From Certhia americana (Eukaryota > Chordata > Aves > Passeriformes > Certhiidae), in assembly GCA_018697195.1 (NCBI GenBank), contig JAGMWU010000029.1:1160908-1224907 (forward strand): a DNA stretch of 64,000 nucleotides, read 5' to 3'. How positions within the stretch are numbered: the first letter of the stretch is position 1; each line of letters starts with the position of its first letter. Under the pieces are notes generated by a model. It made no database searches, was not told the DNA's origin, and worked only from the letters and a program-made list of their open reading frames with translations. The position numbers and the translations under genes are program-made. Of this stretch, positions 24,321-37,850 are shown in pieces.

Positions 24321-24814
24321 AGCAGTTTGCGAGCAGCGAGCAGTTTCTTTCAGTTCCTGCAGGGATTTCGGAAGTCTCTGCCTGCCTCAGAGGTTTCTGC
24401 ACCAAACAGCAAGAACGAGCAGAGGTTTAAAATTCTCCTGCATACAAATCTACTCTCTGCAGCACAGAAACACGAGGTGGGATGGAAAATCATCCCGTCC
24501 TCCCGTGCAGGGATAGAAAGTGCATCTGCAGAGTCATGCTCTGTGACGATCCTTTAGAGCTGAGGACATCGAGTACCCCAACACCCTCACTTTTCCAAAC
24601 CTTTAGTGGCTGTCTGAAGTTTTAGGAGTGACAAAGCATGGGTTTTTGAACCCCAAACTTCCAGCCCTGTGACAAATCCCCTCAGCAGGCTTCCCTCCAG
24701 ACCCAGCCCTGCTTCGGTTTGAGGATGTCGTACACAAATACTTATTGGTTTTTTTTTAGTAAAGTCGCCTATTCTGAGTCTCTGTGGGAGCCCAAGAGGG
24801 CAGGAGGCACTGGG

Positions 24815-24870
24815 AGGGGACACTGCCAGCTGGGTGAGTGGCAGGGGACACTGCCAGCTGGGTGAGTGGC
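24815..24870. repeat. Perfect 28-bp tandem duplication
   Basis: Two identical adjacent copies (24815-24842 and 24843-24870) starting 'aggggacactgccagctggg'. Confidence 0.97.
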
Positions 24871-27800
24871 CATTCACTCCACAGGTGCTACGGAACTTGG
24901 AACAACTGGGAACCACTGCCTTGCACAGAATAGTGAGAGCAGTGCCACTCAGGCGTGCACAGAAGGTGGCATCGTGTGAAAAGCAGTGACTTTCTCCTGT
25001 AGGAAAGCAGCTCTTGCTGTTCCCAGACCACCAGCAGCACTAACTAATCACCTTCCATCCATCCAGACCCAGCACGATGTTCCCCATCTCTCTGCTCTCA
25101 GGGAATGTGGGACCCAGCCTGTGCTTGCAAGAGCTGCATGTGGCTCTGTCCAAGGAGAATTCCTGATAAAACTCTGTTTCTGAGGCTCAGGAATGCTGGG
25201 CTGACGTCAGCTCACTGTTGCCAGGCATTCAGAGCTGTATCCACTGCCTGGAGCAGAATCAACTGAGCAAGCAAAAGAAAATAAAATTACTTGCTTGCAA
25301 CTTGTAACTCACTGTAGTGGGTAAGGAAAAGCTTCTCTGTGTCTTCCTATTTGTTGAGATTTTAATTATTGAGTTTAGTGTAGGTAAGGATGAGGAACAA
25401 CTTGCCAATACCCTACCCCAGTAATTCAGCCCAAATAAGAGTTATTTCTCACACAGCAGCCTAATTTCTTCAAAGCTGCAGAAAAAGGCAGGAAGACTTG
25501 ATTGTATTATTGCTTTCCTAATCCACGTCTGATCAGTGTAAGACAAAGTGCCTGATTCAGCAGCAGTTTTTGGGTGGAGGATTATGGTCTGTGAGATTCC
25601 AGATCCAGGTACATTCTTCAATAAGCCTGTGAGCTGAGAGAAATGGAAAGATGAGAGCTGTCAGCCTGGAATATTAACTCAGGGCTCAGATATGAATTAG
25701 AGACATACTACTTAAGAATTAGGGGAAAAATGCACAAAAAGGATGGAGCCTTTTATGCTAAGAGAAAATAACCACATTTCATCCATCAGTCCCTAATTAC
25801 TGATCCAAAGTGTACACTGGTAAGCCAAGGACAGTGGAGGAGCTGAGCTGTTGTAAATCAGCCCCACTCTCTGCCTGCTCTGACACCTCTCCTGCCTTTG
25901 AATGTTCCTCACAAGACACAAATCCATCAGCTGCAGCCCAGCCCTGACTCAGTTCAGGGCAGTGATTCAGCCCCCAGCTGGGAGGCTGGGCTCAGGCACA
26001 TCAGTGAATGGGTTCAGGGCAGGGAGGCAGAGCGAAGTGGAGCTGGCGTTTGGTGATCCCCAGCCCTGTGAACATGGAAAGGTTTTGTTCAGCACTGCAG
26101 GAGCAGACTGAGCTCCTGGGGAGGTTTGTGATTCACTTTGCCAAGAGTTAGTGACTCTGTCTTTTCTTCCACAGCAGAAAAAGAAAAATTCAGAAAGCCT
26201 TATCCATCCTGTGGCTGCATCCAGACTTGGAAATGTCAGCAAAAATAATGATTAGAAAACACACTGTGGGGGAAAATTCTCCACTGGAGTCCCCATTCCA
26301 GCAGGGATGTGCTGCAAACACTCAGAGCTGTCTGCTAGCATAGGTTTAATTTCATATATAAGCATTCCAGTCTCATTAACAGCACTGCTGTAGTAGTACA
26401 CCATCCTTAGCCAGTATAAAATATTCCACATTTTGTTCAAAAAGGAATCAAAGGCTGAAAAAAGACCCAACTGCTGGAGATGGTGCAATTCAGCAAACCT
26501 CTGCTGATGGGAAAAGAACAGCAGGAGTTTATATTTCTGTATTTCCTGAGCTCTAAACCCCAGGCATTATTCCCTTCCCAGAGCACAGCAGAAGGAATGC
26601 AGGCCAAGCCTGAATCACCTTGAGTGGTGGAGAACAAAAACCAAGCAGCACAGAGAGTACTGGCAGGGCCAGTCCACTTGAGACTCAGGAGTGAATTCCT
26701 AAAAATGTCCCAGCTCCCATTTTACATCAGTGCTGGCACTCTTGCATCTGACATTACATAAGACCAGTGCATCCCCAGGATGTGCCAATGTCTCACCCAC
26801 CAGAGTTTGAAAGCTGCCACAATTTAAAGCTGAACCTTCCCTCCTTTTCTCTTTTGATTTGGATTTCACAGGCCAACAGAATAATCTTTTTTCCAGCTCT
26901 TTTCCTGGATGCAAAACCCAGCTCAGGTCGGCTGTCAGACCACCCCTGCACGTTTCTGCTGATTAACCTGCCCAGGCTCTGGCTGGGGAGGAGAAGGACA
27001 TTGCTCAAGTATGAAGCATCTGGCACTTCTTTGGGCCTAAACTGTGCAGCAGGATCTACATCTGCTGTGTCAGCTCCTGAATTGTTTTTTTCTGGCATTT
27101 CAGTCACCACATATAAGCTGAGAATGTGGCTAAATTACTTATTAACAGCTAATTTGCAATCGGGTCTAAGACCCTGGAAGACCCATGGTGTAAATGTCCA
27201 CTTCAAGGCTTTCTAGTGCAGTTTCAGGGTTATTTTAGCTCTGGTCCCACACAGATCGCTGCGTTCCCTGGGAAGGATCAACTGGGATTGTGAGTCAGGC
27301 AGGCAGGGCTGGTTCCTGGCTGGGGAACTGGCACTTGGTGGCGTCCGAGGGAAGGGAAGAGAAAGCACGGATGAATCAGCAGCATTTCTCTGCTGATGCT
27401 CGCTGGGATCCGGAGCGGTTTGCTCTGTTCCACCCTTCTCCGAGCTCGCAGTCCTAGCTCTGCCATTCCTTTGGAAATGTTAGTGCTGTCTGATCCTGAG
27501 TGAAATGTCTCTGCTTCCTGCAGCCCCCTCTGAAGTCTCCACGGGGCTTCAGAATTGTGAATTTTTATAGCATCAAAGGGAACAGAACAACTTCTCCCGT
27601 TCCTAGTGCCAAAAGTACAGCGAGCCCTTCACGGACAGGCAGAGATGATGTCTGCCCTCCCCTAATTGCAGGGATTGATCCCTCAATCAGCCCTTGCCAG
27701 GAGGTGGGAGGTTTTATCTGAATCCCACACATCCTGCAGGAGCTCATGCATACCCATGAGCCCCAGACATGAATGTGTGAGAATGTGCAAGCTGCTATTA

Positions 27801-28186
27801 AGGCAGCAATGAAATTATAGTTTTATTGTGGTTAAGTATCACTCTTGGATTTAGATTAAAAAAAAAAAAAAAAACAAAAAACCACTTCCAGCTTCTCAGA
27901 AAGAAGATCAAGTCTCAGATGCATTTTGTGATCAAAACCTCAATTAAAAAAGGATGAGATTTGGAGCAGTGAGTGCAGCTGGTGACATTGGGATTGTTCT
28001 GAAAGCAGCACTTTGCGTCTGAGCAGTGAGAAATTACAAGGTGTGCTGAGGAAATGTCTCTAAAAATAACTGCAAACACTGTCTACCAAGTTTAGAATAA
28101 ACAAATTCCCCAGGATTTTAATGTGATACTTCTGTCACAGATAGCTGCTTTTATATAAAGAGAATGAGACTTTTCCTCAGGAGATT

Positions 28187-28306
28187 GGGAAAAGTTTGGA
28201 TCACCAAAGCGACCCAGGGAAAGGTTTGGATCACAATAACATCCCATGGAAAGGTTCAGATCACCAAACCATCCCATGGAAAGCTTTGGATCACCAACCC
28301 TCACAG
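28187..28306. repeat. 30-bp minisatellite, four copies
   Basis: Units start 'gggaaaagtttggatcacc', 'gggaaaggtttggatcac', 'tggaaaggttcagatcacc' and 'tggaaagctttggatcacc'. The period is constant at 30 bp and copies diverge by several bases. Confidence 0.93.
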
Positions 28307-30249
28307 CACCAGTGGCTGCCCAGCCCAGGCCAGCCAAGCTGCCACTGCAGTTATGAAGGCATAATACACTGTTTCAAAATAATTTCTGTCTTAATCCTCT
28401 AAAAGCTACTCCTCAGGACTTTTAGAAGCCAGCACCTTTCATGACCACACCTCAAATGAGTTTAAGGGACTGTTAAAAATGTGAAGGAAACTCAGCAGCC
28501 CAATAATCTCCTTGGAAGTGCGAAATCCAGCAGATTCTGCAGGAAGTGTTTGATGAGCATGTGAAGCTCTAACAGGGTGAGATGCTGCAAGTGCTGAAAT
28601 TTCTGCCTGGCTCCTTTTTGTGTCCAGCAGTGCCTTTAAACTCCCTAAAGCACAGGATCAGGGACAGCTCCCTGGGCTGGGTGTTGGCAGAGCTGGGGGA
28701 TGTGCTGGGGAAAGTTTCCCATGCTTCACGGGCTAGTTTTTGTTCCACATCAAGGTGCAGACCAATTGTCTGTCTGGGTGTGACATCAGCTGCAATTGTC
28801 ATTAACTGAAGAGGGTTAACAAGGCAGCAGAGCCCTCACTGCAGCAGAGACTGCAGCAAGTGGCTGGGCACACCCAGTTAAAGATGCAGCACATCCCTCC
28901 TGCTGCCCTTCAGCTTTGCTCCATCCCTTTGCTGCAATGCTGGCATCAGACCCAGAGCTTAACTCTTTTCAGGGCAAACTGCCTGGAAAAAAAAAAAAAA
29001 AAAAAGGCAGAAAAATGCAGGGCTTGAGCCAGAAACTCCAGATAGGAGTGATCTGTGCTCGCTGTAACTGCCCTTTTCATCCAAACAAAGTTTCAGTAGG
29101 TATTTATGTGCATGTGGGCAAGGAAAAGATATTTTTGTTTGTTGTTTTTCTCTCTTTGCTGCAAGCAGCAGCGTTTGAAATGCCTGCCTGGGAATCCAAG
29201 TTTCTGAATCCTCATTGCAAAGCTCCACTACAAGGCTGGAATGACTCTGCAGGTTTCCCAAGCCCAAGTTGGTTTATCTGGTAAACTGAGGCACTGGCTC
29301 CACACTGATTCTCTCACCTGCTCTGACTTTGGTGAAAAATTAGCTATTTGTAAATCTAGCTCTACTTCAGAAAATACTTTTGGCCAGAAGGCTGAAGCAA
29401 AAGTGGAACTTTGCTGAAGTTAATCAGAGAAACATCTCCTAAAGGAATGTCTTTGACTTTTAATTTCACAACTGACCTGAATTTCTTTCCAGGATAAGAA
29501 TCTGTGTCAGATCACCAGATAAATCCATCCATTCCACACGAATATTTCACTTGGATTGCTGCTCTTCCTTGGATAAATCCCAGTTCCAGCATCTGAGGGT
29601 ACCTGGACAGGATATTCTGCAGTCCCCTACACTTGATCTGTCACCAGCGTGCGAGAGAGCTGCCACAGACCATAAATTAGAGCAGACCCCGAGGTCAGAA
29701 CTGATTTGAATCTGGGAAGAGCCAGAGCAGCATTATCCTCACTCCCCTGTGAAGGGCAGCCCAGATTTTGGCGTGCTGAGGAAGCTCTGGGATTTATTGA
29801 TGCCTTTGCAGCAGGGCCAGGAGGATGCACTGCAGAGCCAGCCCCAGAGCCCTGCTGACCCTGCTGCTCACAGCCTGATGCTGCACAAGAGGGAAAAACC
29901 AGGGGAAATGCAGGGCAGGGTGAGGAAAGGGTGAAACATCCCCAGTGAGAGAGGGAAGGAACCAAACAAATGCCCTGGGAAGAGGCAGGAGTGATCCTGA
30001 GCCTTCCAGCACAAGGCAAGCTCAGGAGCTTGGTGCAGCAGACTGGGCTCTGATGTGTTCACAACAAATCCTGGAGCTCCAGCAGCAGAAATAAAATCCT
30101 GGCAGAGGGGATTGGTTGGGTTTTTGGTTCCATGGGTGAGCCCAGCTGCACTGCTGAGTCAGGTTGGAATGACAAGAGAGCACAGGGGTGGTGGGGCTGG
30201 GGCTGCTGCAGGAATGTCCCAGTAACCATGGAAACATTCCCAGATTCTT

Positions 30250-30495
30250 CCATTCTGTCCCACTCAGGTGAGACCCCTCCTGCTGAGCTGCCCAAGCCCT
30301 GGGCCCAGGAGCTGCTGGAGAGAGGGACCTGGAAGGACAGGAAGGACCTGGAGCTGCTGAAGAGAGTCCAGAGGAGGCTCCAGGATGATCAGAGGGATGG
30401 AACAGCTCTGCTGGGAGGAAAGGCTAGGAGAGCTGGGAATGTTCAGCCTGGAGAGGAGAAGCTTTGAGGTGACCTTCCAGTACCTGAAGGAGCAA
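30250..30495 (+). mobile_element. CR1 LINE ORF2-end fragment
   Basis: Sense-strand CR1 from further 5' than most copies here: 'ctggagctgctgaagagag', 'tccagaggaggctccagg', 'gttcagcctggagaggag', then 'ccttccagtacctgaagg'. It stops abruptly at an A-tract at about 30498-30518. Any frame through it is a reverse-transcriptase remnant, not a host gene. Confidence 0.88.
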
Positions 30496-31079
30496 ACAAA
30501 AAAAAAAAAAAAAAAAATTCCCAAAAAAACTTCATGGCATGATGTAATTTAATTTAAAATGAGAAATGGATGAGGTCAGGATCCTGAGGTGGCTGGAACA
30601 GGAAGTGTGGAGAACACAGGGCAAGGACAAAACAGAGTGTGGTAGGGAAAGAGTGAATTTGCACGGCACAAAATAAATAATCTTTGCTGGGAGTTTTTGA
30701 AAAGGAGTAAAGGACGTTTAAAGAATAGTGGGGAGAAAAAAAGCAGGAAGAGGAGAAAAATCAGGGAAAAAAGCCAGCAAAACAGAGTGGTTTGGTACAG
30801 TGCCACATGGGATACACGAGGTCAGTTTGTTTGCTGTTATCTGTGTCATGTTCTGCTGTCACTGGCGATCTCCAGACAGCTCAGGCACTGTCACTGTCAG
30901 CTGTGCCAAGCCAGGCTGGGCAAAAATGGTCTCAGGAAAGATAAAAGGCAAAATTCATCCTGAATCTCTCCTTACACAACAACCTGTGGCTAAAATAGAA
31001 GGAAAATAAGCAGGATTTGGTACTTGCTAACAAAAATTTGAGTTGTATAGGAGGATTCTTGTATTGCAAGAAATTCCTC

Positions 31080-31265
31080 TCTGTGAGGGTGGGGAGGGGA
31101 AGGGATGGAATTCCCAGAGGAGCTGTGGCTGCCCCTGGATCCCTGGAAGTGTCCAAGGCCAGGTTGGAGCACCCTGGGATAGTGAAAGGTGTCCTTTCAC
31201 ATGGCAGGAGTGACACTGGGTGAGCTTTCAGGTCCCTTCTAATCCAGCCCATTCTATGATTCTTG
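31080..31265 (+). mobile_element. CR1 LINE 3'-end fragment
   Basis: 'tcccagaggagctgtggctg', 'tggaagtgtccaaggccagg' and 'cccattctatgattcttg' give a sense-strand CR1 3' end with tail. Confidence 0.92.
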
Positions 31266-33265
31266 ATTTTTCCTGTAACATTTCATAGCTTTGCAGTGTT
31301 CCTGTAGTCCAGGGTCTGATATTCCCTTCCTTTAATCCCAGGATCAATAAAAAATAAGGCTGGAATTCAATGTACACTCTAATGGGATGGCTCCAAGCAG
31401 TTATGGGTGAGAACAGGAATAATCAGCAGCCTGAGAAGGAAGAGCCAATCCCCTCTTCCTGCAAATCTTTTCCTTTCATGTTTGTGAACCCCCATTATTA
31501 AAATAATGATTCCTCAGCTAAAGACTCAGGATTCTCCTACCACCACAGTTCCTGCCACTGTTCTGCATTTCAAAAGAACAAATCTGTTCAAAATGGGAAA
31601 GAAGGATCTGGAGGAAGCATCAGCTGTGGAACAGGGTGAGCGCACTGGGGTTTGGAGGAAAAAGGATCCCTGGGCTGAAACAAGGTGTTAAATAAACAGA
31701 TATTTAGGTTATTTTAATGTCTGTGGAGCCCAGCTATGGCTGTTACTAATTTAAAAGCACTTGGTGTAAACCCCTAAAAATTTCTCATCATTTCTGCCCC
31801 TCACAGAGGAGATGGGGGCACACAGGGGTGTCCCCATTCCACAGAAAACTCCTGCTGGCTTGAGAAATCAGGAGCAAAAATATTCCCATGAACTGGGTAG
31901 AATTGTAACAGACTCAGGCACATTTACATCCCTAATTAAAGGTGGGTCCCTAATTAAAAGTCCTGAGAATTCAAGAAAATAGTCCCAATTTCTTCAGCTG
32001 CTTTAGGATGTAGGGATTTATTAGGGCATGCTGTGGATAAAGATGGAGTGAAGAACTTGATGGGTGAGATCACAGCACTGGAGATGTTTTCCTGTACGTA
32101 ATATATGGGATTTCCTTCATTATTACTCATGACTTAAGAAGGGACAGCAATTAGTGGATAATTGGGAATAACATCCAGGTACAAATTGCTCTTCCTCAGC
32201 ACTTTGTGTCACTTGGAGCAAATCTTCCATTCTTTACTTGCCTCATAAATTCTTGATATCTCAGGGGGAGATATCTACTCAGTGCTTGTAGAGCTCTCCA
32301 AAACTTCCACAAACCTGGATATTTCCTCCTCAGCTTTTTAATATCATCTCTCCACTGGCATAGGCCTTCACAATGTTACTGATATGTCAAAAAGTCACAT
32401 TTGAGAACGGGAGTAAGTGATGAAAGAGAGGCTTGATTGATAAAAGTAAAATCCCCAAAAGTAAATATCCCCTGTCTTGCTCAGCTCCATCACAGCTGCA
32501 CTTCCTCAACACTGCTTGGTGCCTCCAGGACGGGAATCAGGCAAAATAATGGGAGTTAATTGCTCTCCTGGTGGATATTCAGTCACTGTGTACAGTGATA
32601 TTGATCAGTGAAGGCAGGGCTGGAGCAACATTTCTGAGGTGAAATTCCTTCTTTGTGCAAAGAATGGAACAGAAGGACAAAACCACAGAAAAATTCTGGT
32701 TTGCCAGAGCCTCGGCACAAGAAGGGCTTTAAACAGAGACCTCCCAGCAAAAGGGAGCAGGGTGGGGTGCAGGGGAGCCTGGCTCATTTTCAATCCCATT
32801 TCTGTGCTGAATCCCAGCCTGCAGCCACATCTGCTGAGCCCGCAGGAGCAGGTGCCCTTGTAATGTGATCTGCAGGCTTTTAAACCTGTATTGATCAGCT
32901 GCAGGGCCTGATCCTATTGATTGATTGATTGTTTGGGGCCTGCAGCTGCACACTCCATCAGTGGACCAAAAAAAAGATGGACAGGGGAGCGGCAGCAATG
33001 ATCTGATCCCCAAAGCACTGGTGGTGGGATTGGCTTCAGGAGTGAAATGAAACTTTAAATGGGACTCCAAATGACTGGACTGCAGGCAATTATCTTCTAG
33101 CCAGCTGCTTGATTCTATACATGATTTATCCTCTGGAGGCAGTTCGAAATCAGGAAAACATAATGAGAGCTACGCAACAGCTCTGAAAAACAAAGCAAGG
33201 TCAGGGGTCTGGACAGGCCTGAGACACTCCAATAAAAAGCATTTGGAAGAAAATGTATCATCAAA

Positions 33266-33552
33266 TAGCTGGAATATGGCATGCTGGTAAAATAATAATC
33301 TAGATTGTCTAAAAAATATCAATAAATCTGGATTTTATTCCCAGCTTTTGGGAGGTAAGGATTAATTAGAGAAGCCTCAGAACCCCTTCATTTTGTTTTG
33401 CTCTCTAGGCTGGAATGTGGCTCTGCTGGTTAAAGAAAAAAAAAATCTGAATTATCTAAAAAAATCTCAATAAATCTGGATTTTATTCCCAGTTTTTGGG
33501 AAATAATTAAGGATTAATTAGAGCAACCTCAGAACAGTTGGTGTTTTGCTGT
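33266..33552. repeat. Diverged 140-bp tandem duplication
   Basis: Copy one starts at 33266 ('tagctggaatatggc') and copy two at 33406 ('taggctggaatgtgg'). Both contain 'aataaatctggattttattc' and 'aaggattaattagag' in the same order with small indels. Confidence 0.9.
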
Positions 33553-36500
33553 CTGGGCAGGAAGGGACTGTGTAGGGGAAGAGAACCTGGAGCCAGGACA
33601 GCTGGTGGATGTGTTCAGGTTTGGGGCTGTCACTGCAGAGCACTAAAAGTGCCTCCCTCCCCAGGGAGTGACAGGAGCCCGCACAGGGCTGGGTGCTCTG
33701 CCCCTCTCAAGGACAGCACCAAAACTGTGCCCTAACAGCACCCCCAAATATCCAACATAGTCTTATCCTGCTCCTTCCAATCCATGCCACACTTCCTGCT
33801 GGGTGCGAAGGTGACAGATCAGCCTCATTAAATTCAGGGTGAGCCCAGCAGGATCCTCCTGCTCAGCCGTTGTTGGGGCTGAAATCAGGAATATCCATCA
33901 CATCTCACATCTGTCCCTCACCCAGACCCCATCCCCTGGTCCCCAGGAATAAAGGATGTGCTGACCCTTTAAGCCTTTTCCTTCTGGGTAGCCACAAATG
34001 GGGGAAGTGTCTTTGTTCATAATTCATCTCCCCCCATGGCCAGGGCTGAGGCCAGCAAATGGCATTTGCTAATGGTCCCTCCATCCCCCCATTCCTCATG
34101 GGCAGATAATACAATAGAGCTGATGTCTACATCCTTTAATAAATTGAATTAAAAATGTTGCAACAGCTGCACGTGGAATAGAATCTCCAGGCTCTTCAGC
34201 AGTAATTTATCACTTTATTCCTGGTTGTTCCAGGAAGTGCATCACAAAGTGGTGCAGATCTGGGGCACTGGATGAGACCACCCCTGCCTTACACCACAAC
34301 CAGGCATAAATCCAGAGAAATCACGAACCTGGACTCTGTGGGGGTGCAGCTGGGGAGATTTTTGTCCTCTCCTTTTTTATTGGAGTCATTATTTATGTTC
34401 CATGAGAACTGGGGATATCTGTGGTAACAGTGGGGCTGAATTCAGGTCCCTACTCTGCTGTGGAAGTGCTCAGGAAGTTACCTACAGACATCTCTGATGC
34501 TGTTCCTAAAACTACTCCTGCCTGGATTTTCTGGAACAGGTGAAGATTTGTTCTTGTGTCAAAGCAGTAACACTGCCTGTCCAGGGAGGGCCTGATCCAC
34601 AGAAATAAATCCCCAACCAACCTTGGGACCAAGTTAATTCCCTTGCTCTGACACCTTGAAACCAACAGGGATTTTATTTTAAAATAAAATAGCCCTGAGC
34701 AAGGCACAGATAATGACAGACTGTGTAATATCCGTAACAGCCTTTAAATGTTAATAAATTTAGCATTTTCTTTAACATTCCGATAGCCAGGCCCCGACTG
34801 TATTTCAGCCCATACTCCCTCCTTCACAGTGCAGTAGTTAATCAATTAAATCATTAATAATCATTCCATTAATAAACTCACCATTGATAACCTTCAGTGT
34901 TTTGTACTACAAAACACCCCAAGAGTATATAAAGCTTTCCCTAAATTGGGTTGATAAAGGCTGGAATAAACACAGCCTCTTCCATCTCCTGCTCCCCATG
35001 AAGGGCACTGGGAATGCTCAGGGATTTAACTGGGACCAAAGCCCAGCTTGGTCTGTCCATGGGATGATTTCCCCCCTCCCAGATCCCACTGTGCAGCAGG
35101 GGCTGCAGCAGAGGCTCAGATGGCAGATCTGCATCCCAATTATCCTGGGCATGGAAAGCCAATTTTGTGCCTTGTTGTGTAAATTCCTCCTGTAACAGGC
35201 TGGGGGTGCATATCTGGTGTAATAAGGAGCTGTCACTCTGCACATGATCACTCCAAAGGCTGGCACAGGGTAGGACACACACAGCATTTCCCATTTGGAA
35301 AGACACAGCTCGGATTCTGCACAGAATCAATATCAAACCATTAACACAAGGCACTAAGAAATGTCCCCTTTTGGGGTTCATTTTGCAGGGGTCTAATTTT
35401 GGAGCAGCTTGCGAGGAGCCAGCGGGTGCCTGTGGTGTTTTTAATGAGAAAATGTAACAGGAACATCCCTGGGAGCCACTGCCAGGGCCACTGAAACAAT
35501 CTTAATAGCTAGCTGGGACAATTCAAATCTCCTTTGAAGCTGATTCATGTTTGTGATGCATCTTGAGATGTGCAGATGTAGAGCTCCAGAGCAAGACAAT
35601 GTTTCCCTCTGTTATTATCATCTATAGAAACACCCAGTGAAATTAAATCACTGGGAAAACCTTGATGCTTCTTCTCCTCTTCATTTTCCTCTATCCTTTA
35701 ATTCTATTTAATTGAAGAACCCTTACATTTCAGAAGCCTGGGTTTTAATGCTCCTTTTGGAGCTCCATGAAGTGTGGTAGGAATGAACTGCTCCCAAAGA
35801 AAGCTCTGAGGAATCAGTTCCAAATGTTCCTAAGGAGTTTATCAGCCCTAGAGACTTTGCTGAGGAGTGTGGGAGGGAGGCAGAGACACAGAGAGAAGGG
35901 AAGACCTGCACCTTCCCACACACTCCTTGGGAGTTTGATCAATCCCTCTCATGCTGCTCAGATGAAATCCTGCTGTACCTGCTGTAACACAGACAATTCT
36001 GTCTGGAGAAACAACTCGATAGAAATTACAGGGCTGAAGAAAAGGGATTTCCTGATTCCAAGCCCCCCACTAAATCTCTGAACTCCAATATTCACCCTCC
36101 ACCACCACATCCCCCCCCAGCAGAGCATGTTTGCACGGATTTAAAAGAGGGAGTAATGACTATGCGAGAAAATTCCAAGGAAAAAGGATTTTCCTACACC
36201 TCACCAGCAGCTCATAAAAATCCAGAATTTCAGAGCTCAGGAACAAATTTTTAAGTTCAGTGCTTGTAAAAAATTCTGGAAGTCGTGCTCCCAAAGGAGT
36301 CAGGAGTTGGGCTGGGTGAGATTTTGAGCCAAGGATGATGGGTGAGATTTGGATAAGATTTACAAATGCCAGGATCAGAGATCAGGTTTTTACATGTGTA
36401 GCCATGGTGCCCTGCTGCTCCCATGGATTTTCCTTTCTGTAGGGGAGATTTCAGGCCAAGGACTGGCCTTGGCCAGTCCTGAAATTGAGGACAAACTGGA

Positions 36501-36950
36501 TTGTAATGGTTTGTCAAATGGTAAAACGTTTCTTTTTGCATCTATTTCACCATTTTAAGCAGTTTACAGATATTTACTGTGTGATCATCATGGAAAAAAC
36601 TCGTAAAAATGAACGGTGTTAAATACAGAATTTTCTAAGTACTACATGGGGTTAAATACTACAGAAAGAGGATAAAAAAGTCACTATATAAACTTCAGTA
36701 CATTGTATAAATCTACAAGTGCTCTGGAAAAAAAGGTGCATTATCACTTAATTAAAAACTTTGTCATAGGAAAAAAGACAACTGTGCAATAATGCTTACC
36801 ATTATTGCATTTCAAAATAAAATATGGGAAGGCAAAAGAGATTCTAAAGCAAAATTTAGGCTTGGGGGTTTTTTCTTTTGAATATTATATATAAAAATTA
36901 TGAACAAATGAATGTAGGATTTAAAAATAGAGCTGGAGGTAATGAATGAT

Positions 36951-37075
36951 CCACAGAATCCCAGGCTGGTTTGGGTTTGAAGGGACTGTAAATCCCACCT
37001 CATTCCAGTCCCTGCCATGGGCAGGAGCCTTCCCCTGGACCAGTCTCCTCCACGCAGCCTGGCCTCAGTGCATCT
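36951..37075 (-). mobile_element. CR1 LINE 3'-end fragment
   Basis: 'cacagaatcccaggctggt', 'ttgggtttgaagggactg' and 'ccctgccatgggcagg' on the reverse strand. Confidence 0.85.
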
Positions 37076-37559
37076 TTCCCCTTCCCATTTCCTCCAAAGC
37101 TGCACACTGGACAATTTCTGAGAGTTTTACTGAGCTCTTTTGCAGGAATCCCGGAGGAAGAAGAGGTTAAAGGAGCAGCTTGTACAGCAGGCAGTGCAAA
37201 GCAGCAGCAGAGAGCTTTTTATTGCTGCCAATTCCTGCAAGAAATGAAAAAAATCAAGTTGTCTTCAGCCCAGCCCTTCTTCCAAGAAGTGCCAGTGATG
37301 GAGAAACATTGCTGACTCATTCAGTGCCCGGGAGGGCTCCTTTAAAGAAAATTGCTGCAGTATTCTCTGTGTGCATCAAAGATTATTGCCGCTTTCCAGA
37401 GGAACGGGAAGATTCATTACCGAAAGAGAAAGGATGCAGCAGCACCTCATGGCAGCGGCAGCCGTAGATCTTTATTTTAAAGCCATGATTCCTTTTGACT
37501 GGGACTGGGAGAAGGGAGGGAACCGAGAGAGGAAGAGAGAAAAGAGAAACAAAAGTCAG

Positions 37560-37850
37560 GTCGAGGGAGAAGCATGAGCTGTCTCCATCATTGTCACTGC
37601 GGGAAAGGCTCGGGCGGAGGAGCTGCGGGTGTGACTCAGCATCCTCCTCCTCTTCACCATCCTCCTCCTGCGGCAAAACGGGGCCGGGGCACCGCCTGCC
37701 CTTCTCCAGCGACAATCCCTGCGGGACAGACCCCGGTCACGCCAGAGCCTTTCCCATGACAGCTGCTCCACCCCCGCCCCAAAAATCTGCCTTCCAAAGC
37801 CACCCCTGTCACCCCGGGGAAACTCTGAGGCCCTTCCCAGGGTCTGGCTC
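37560..37850. promoter_or_regulatory. GC-rich patch with AP-1/MARE-type site
   Basis: A GC-elevated segment containing GTGACTCAGCA at 37631-37641, which fits the AP-1 core TGACTCA and the extended NF-E2/antioxidant-response pattern (TGACnnnGC). No exon is recognised here; open frames of up to 217 codons look compositional. A regulatory role is only a suggestion. Confidence 0.3.

Larger units (their letters stand above)
24321..36950. other. Intergenic sequence, central part
   Basis: No gene recognised. Contains a 28-bp duplication (24815), a 30-bp minisatellite (28187), A-tracts (27858, 28987, 30498), CR1 at 30250 and 31080, a 140-bp tandem duplication (33266) and AT-rich segments (for example 34826-34885, dense in TTAAT). 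Open frames up to about 150 codons lack recognisable homology. Confidence 0.65.

Noticed and set aside
30132..30467. 111-codon plus-strand frame
   Set aside because: Overlaps a CR1 ORF2-end remnant, so it is transposon-derived.
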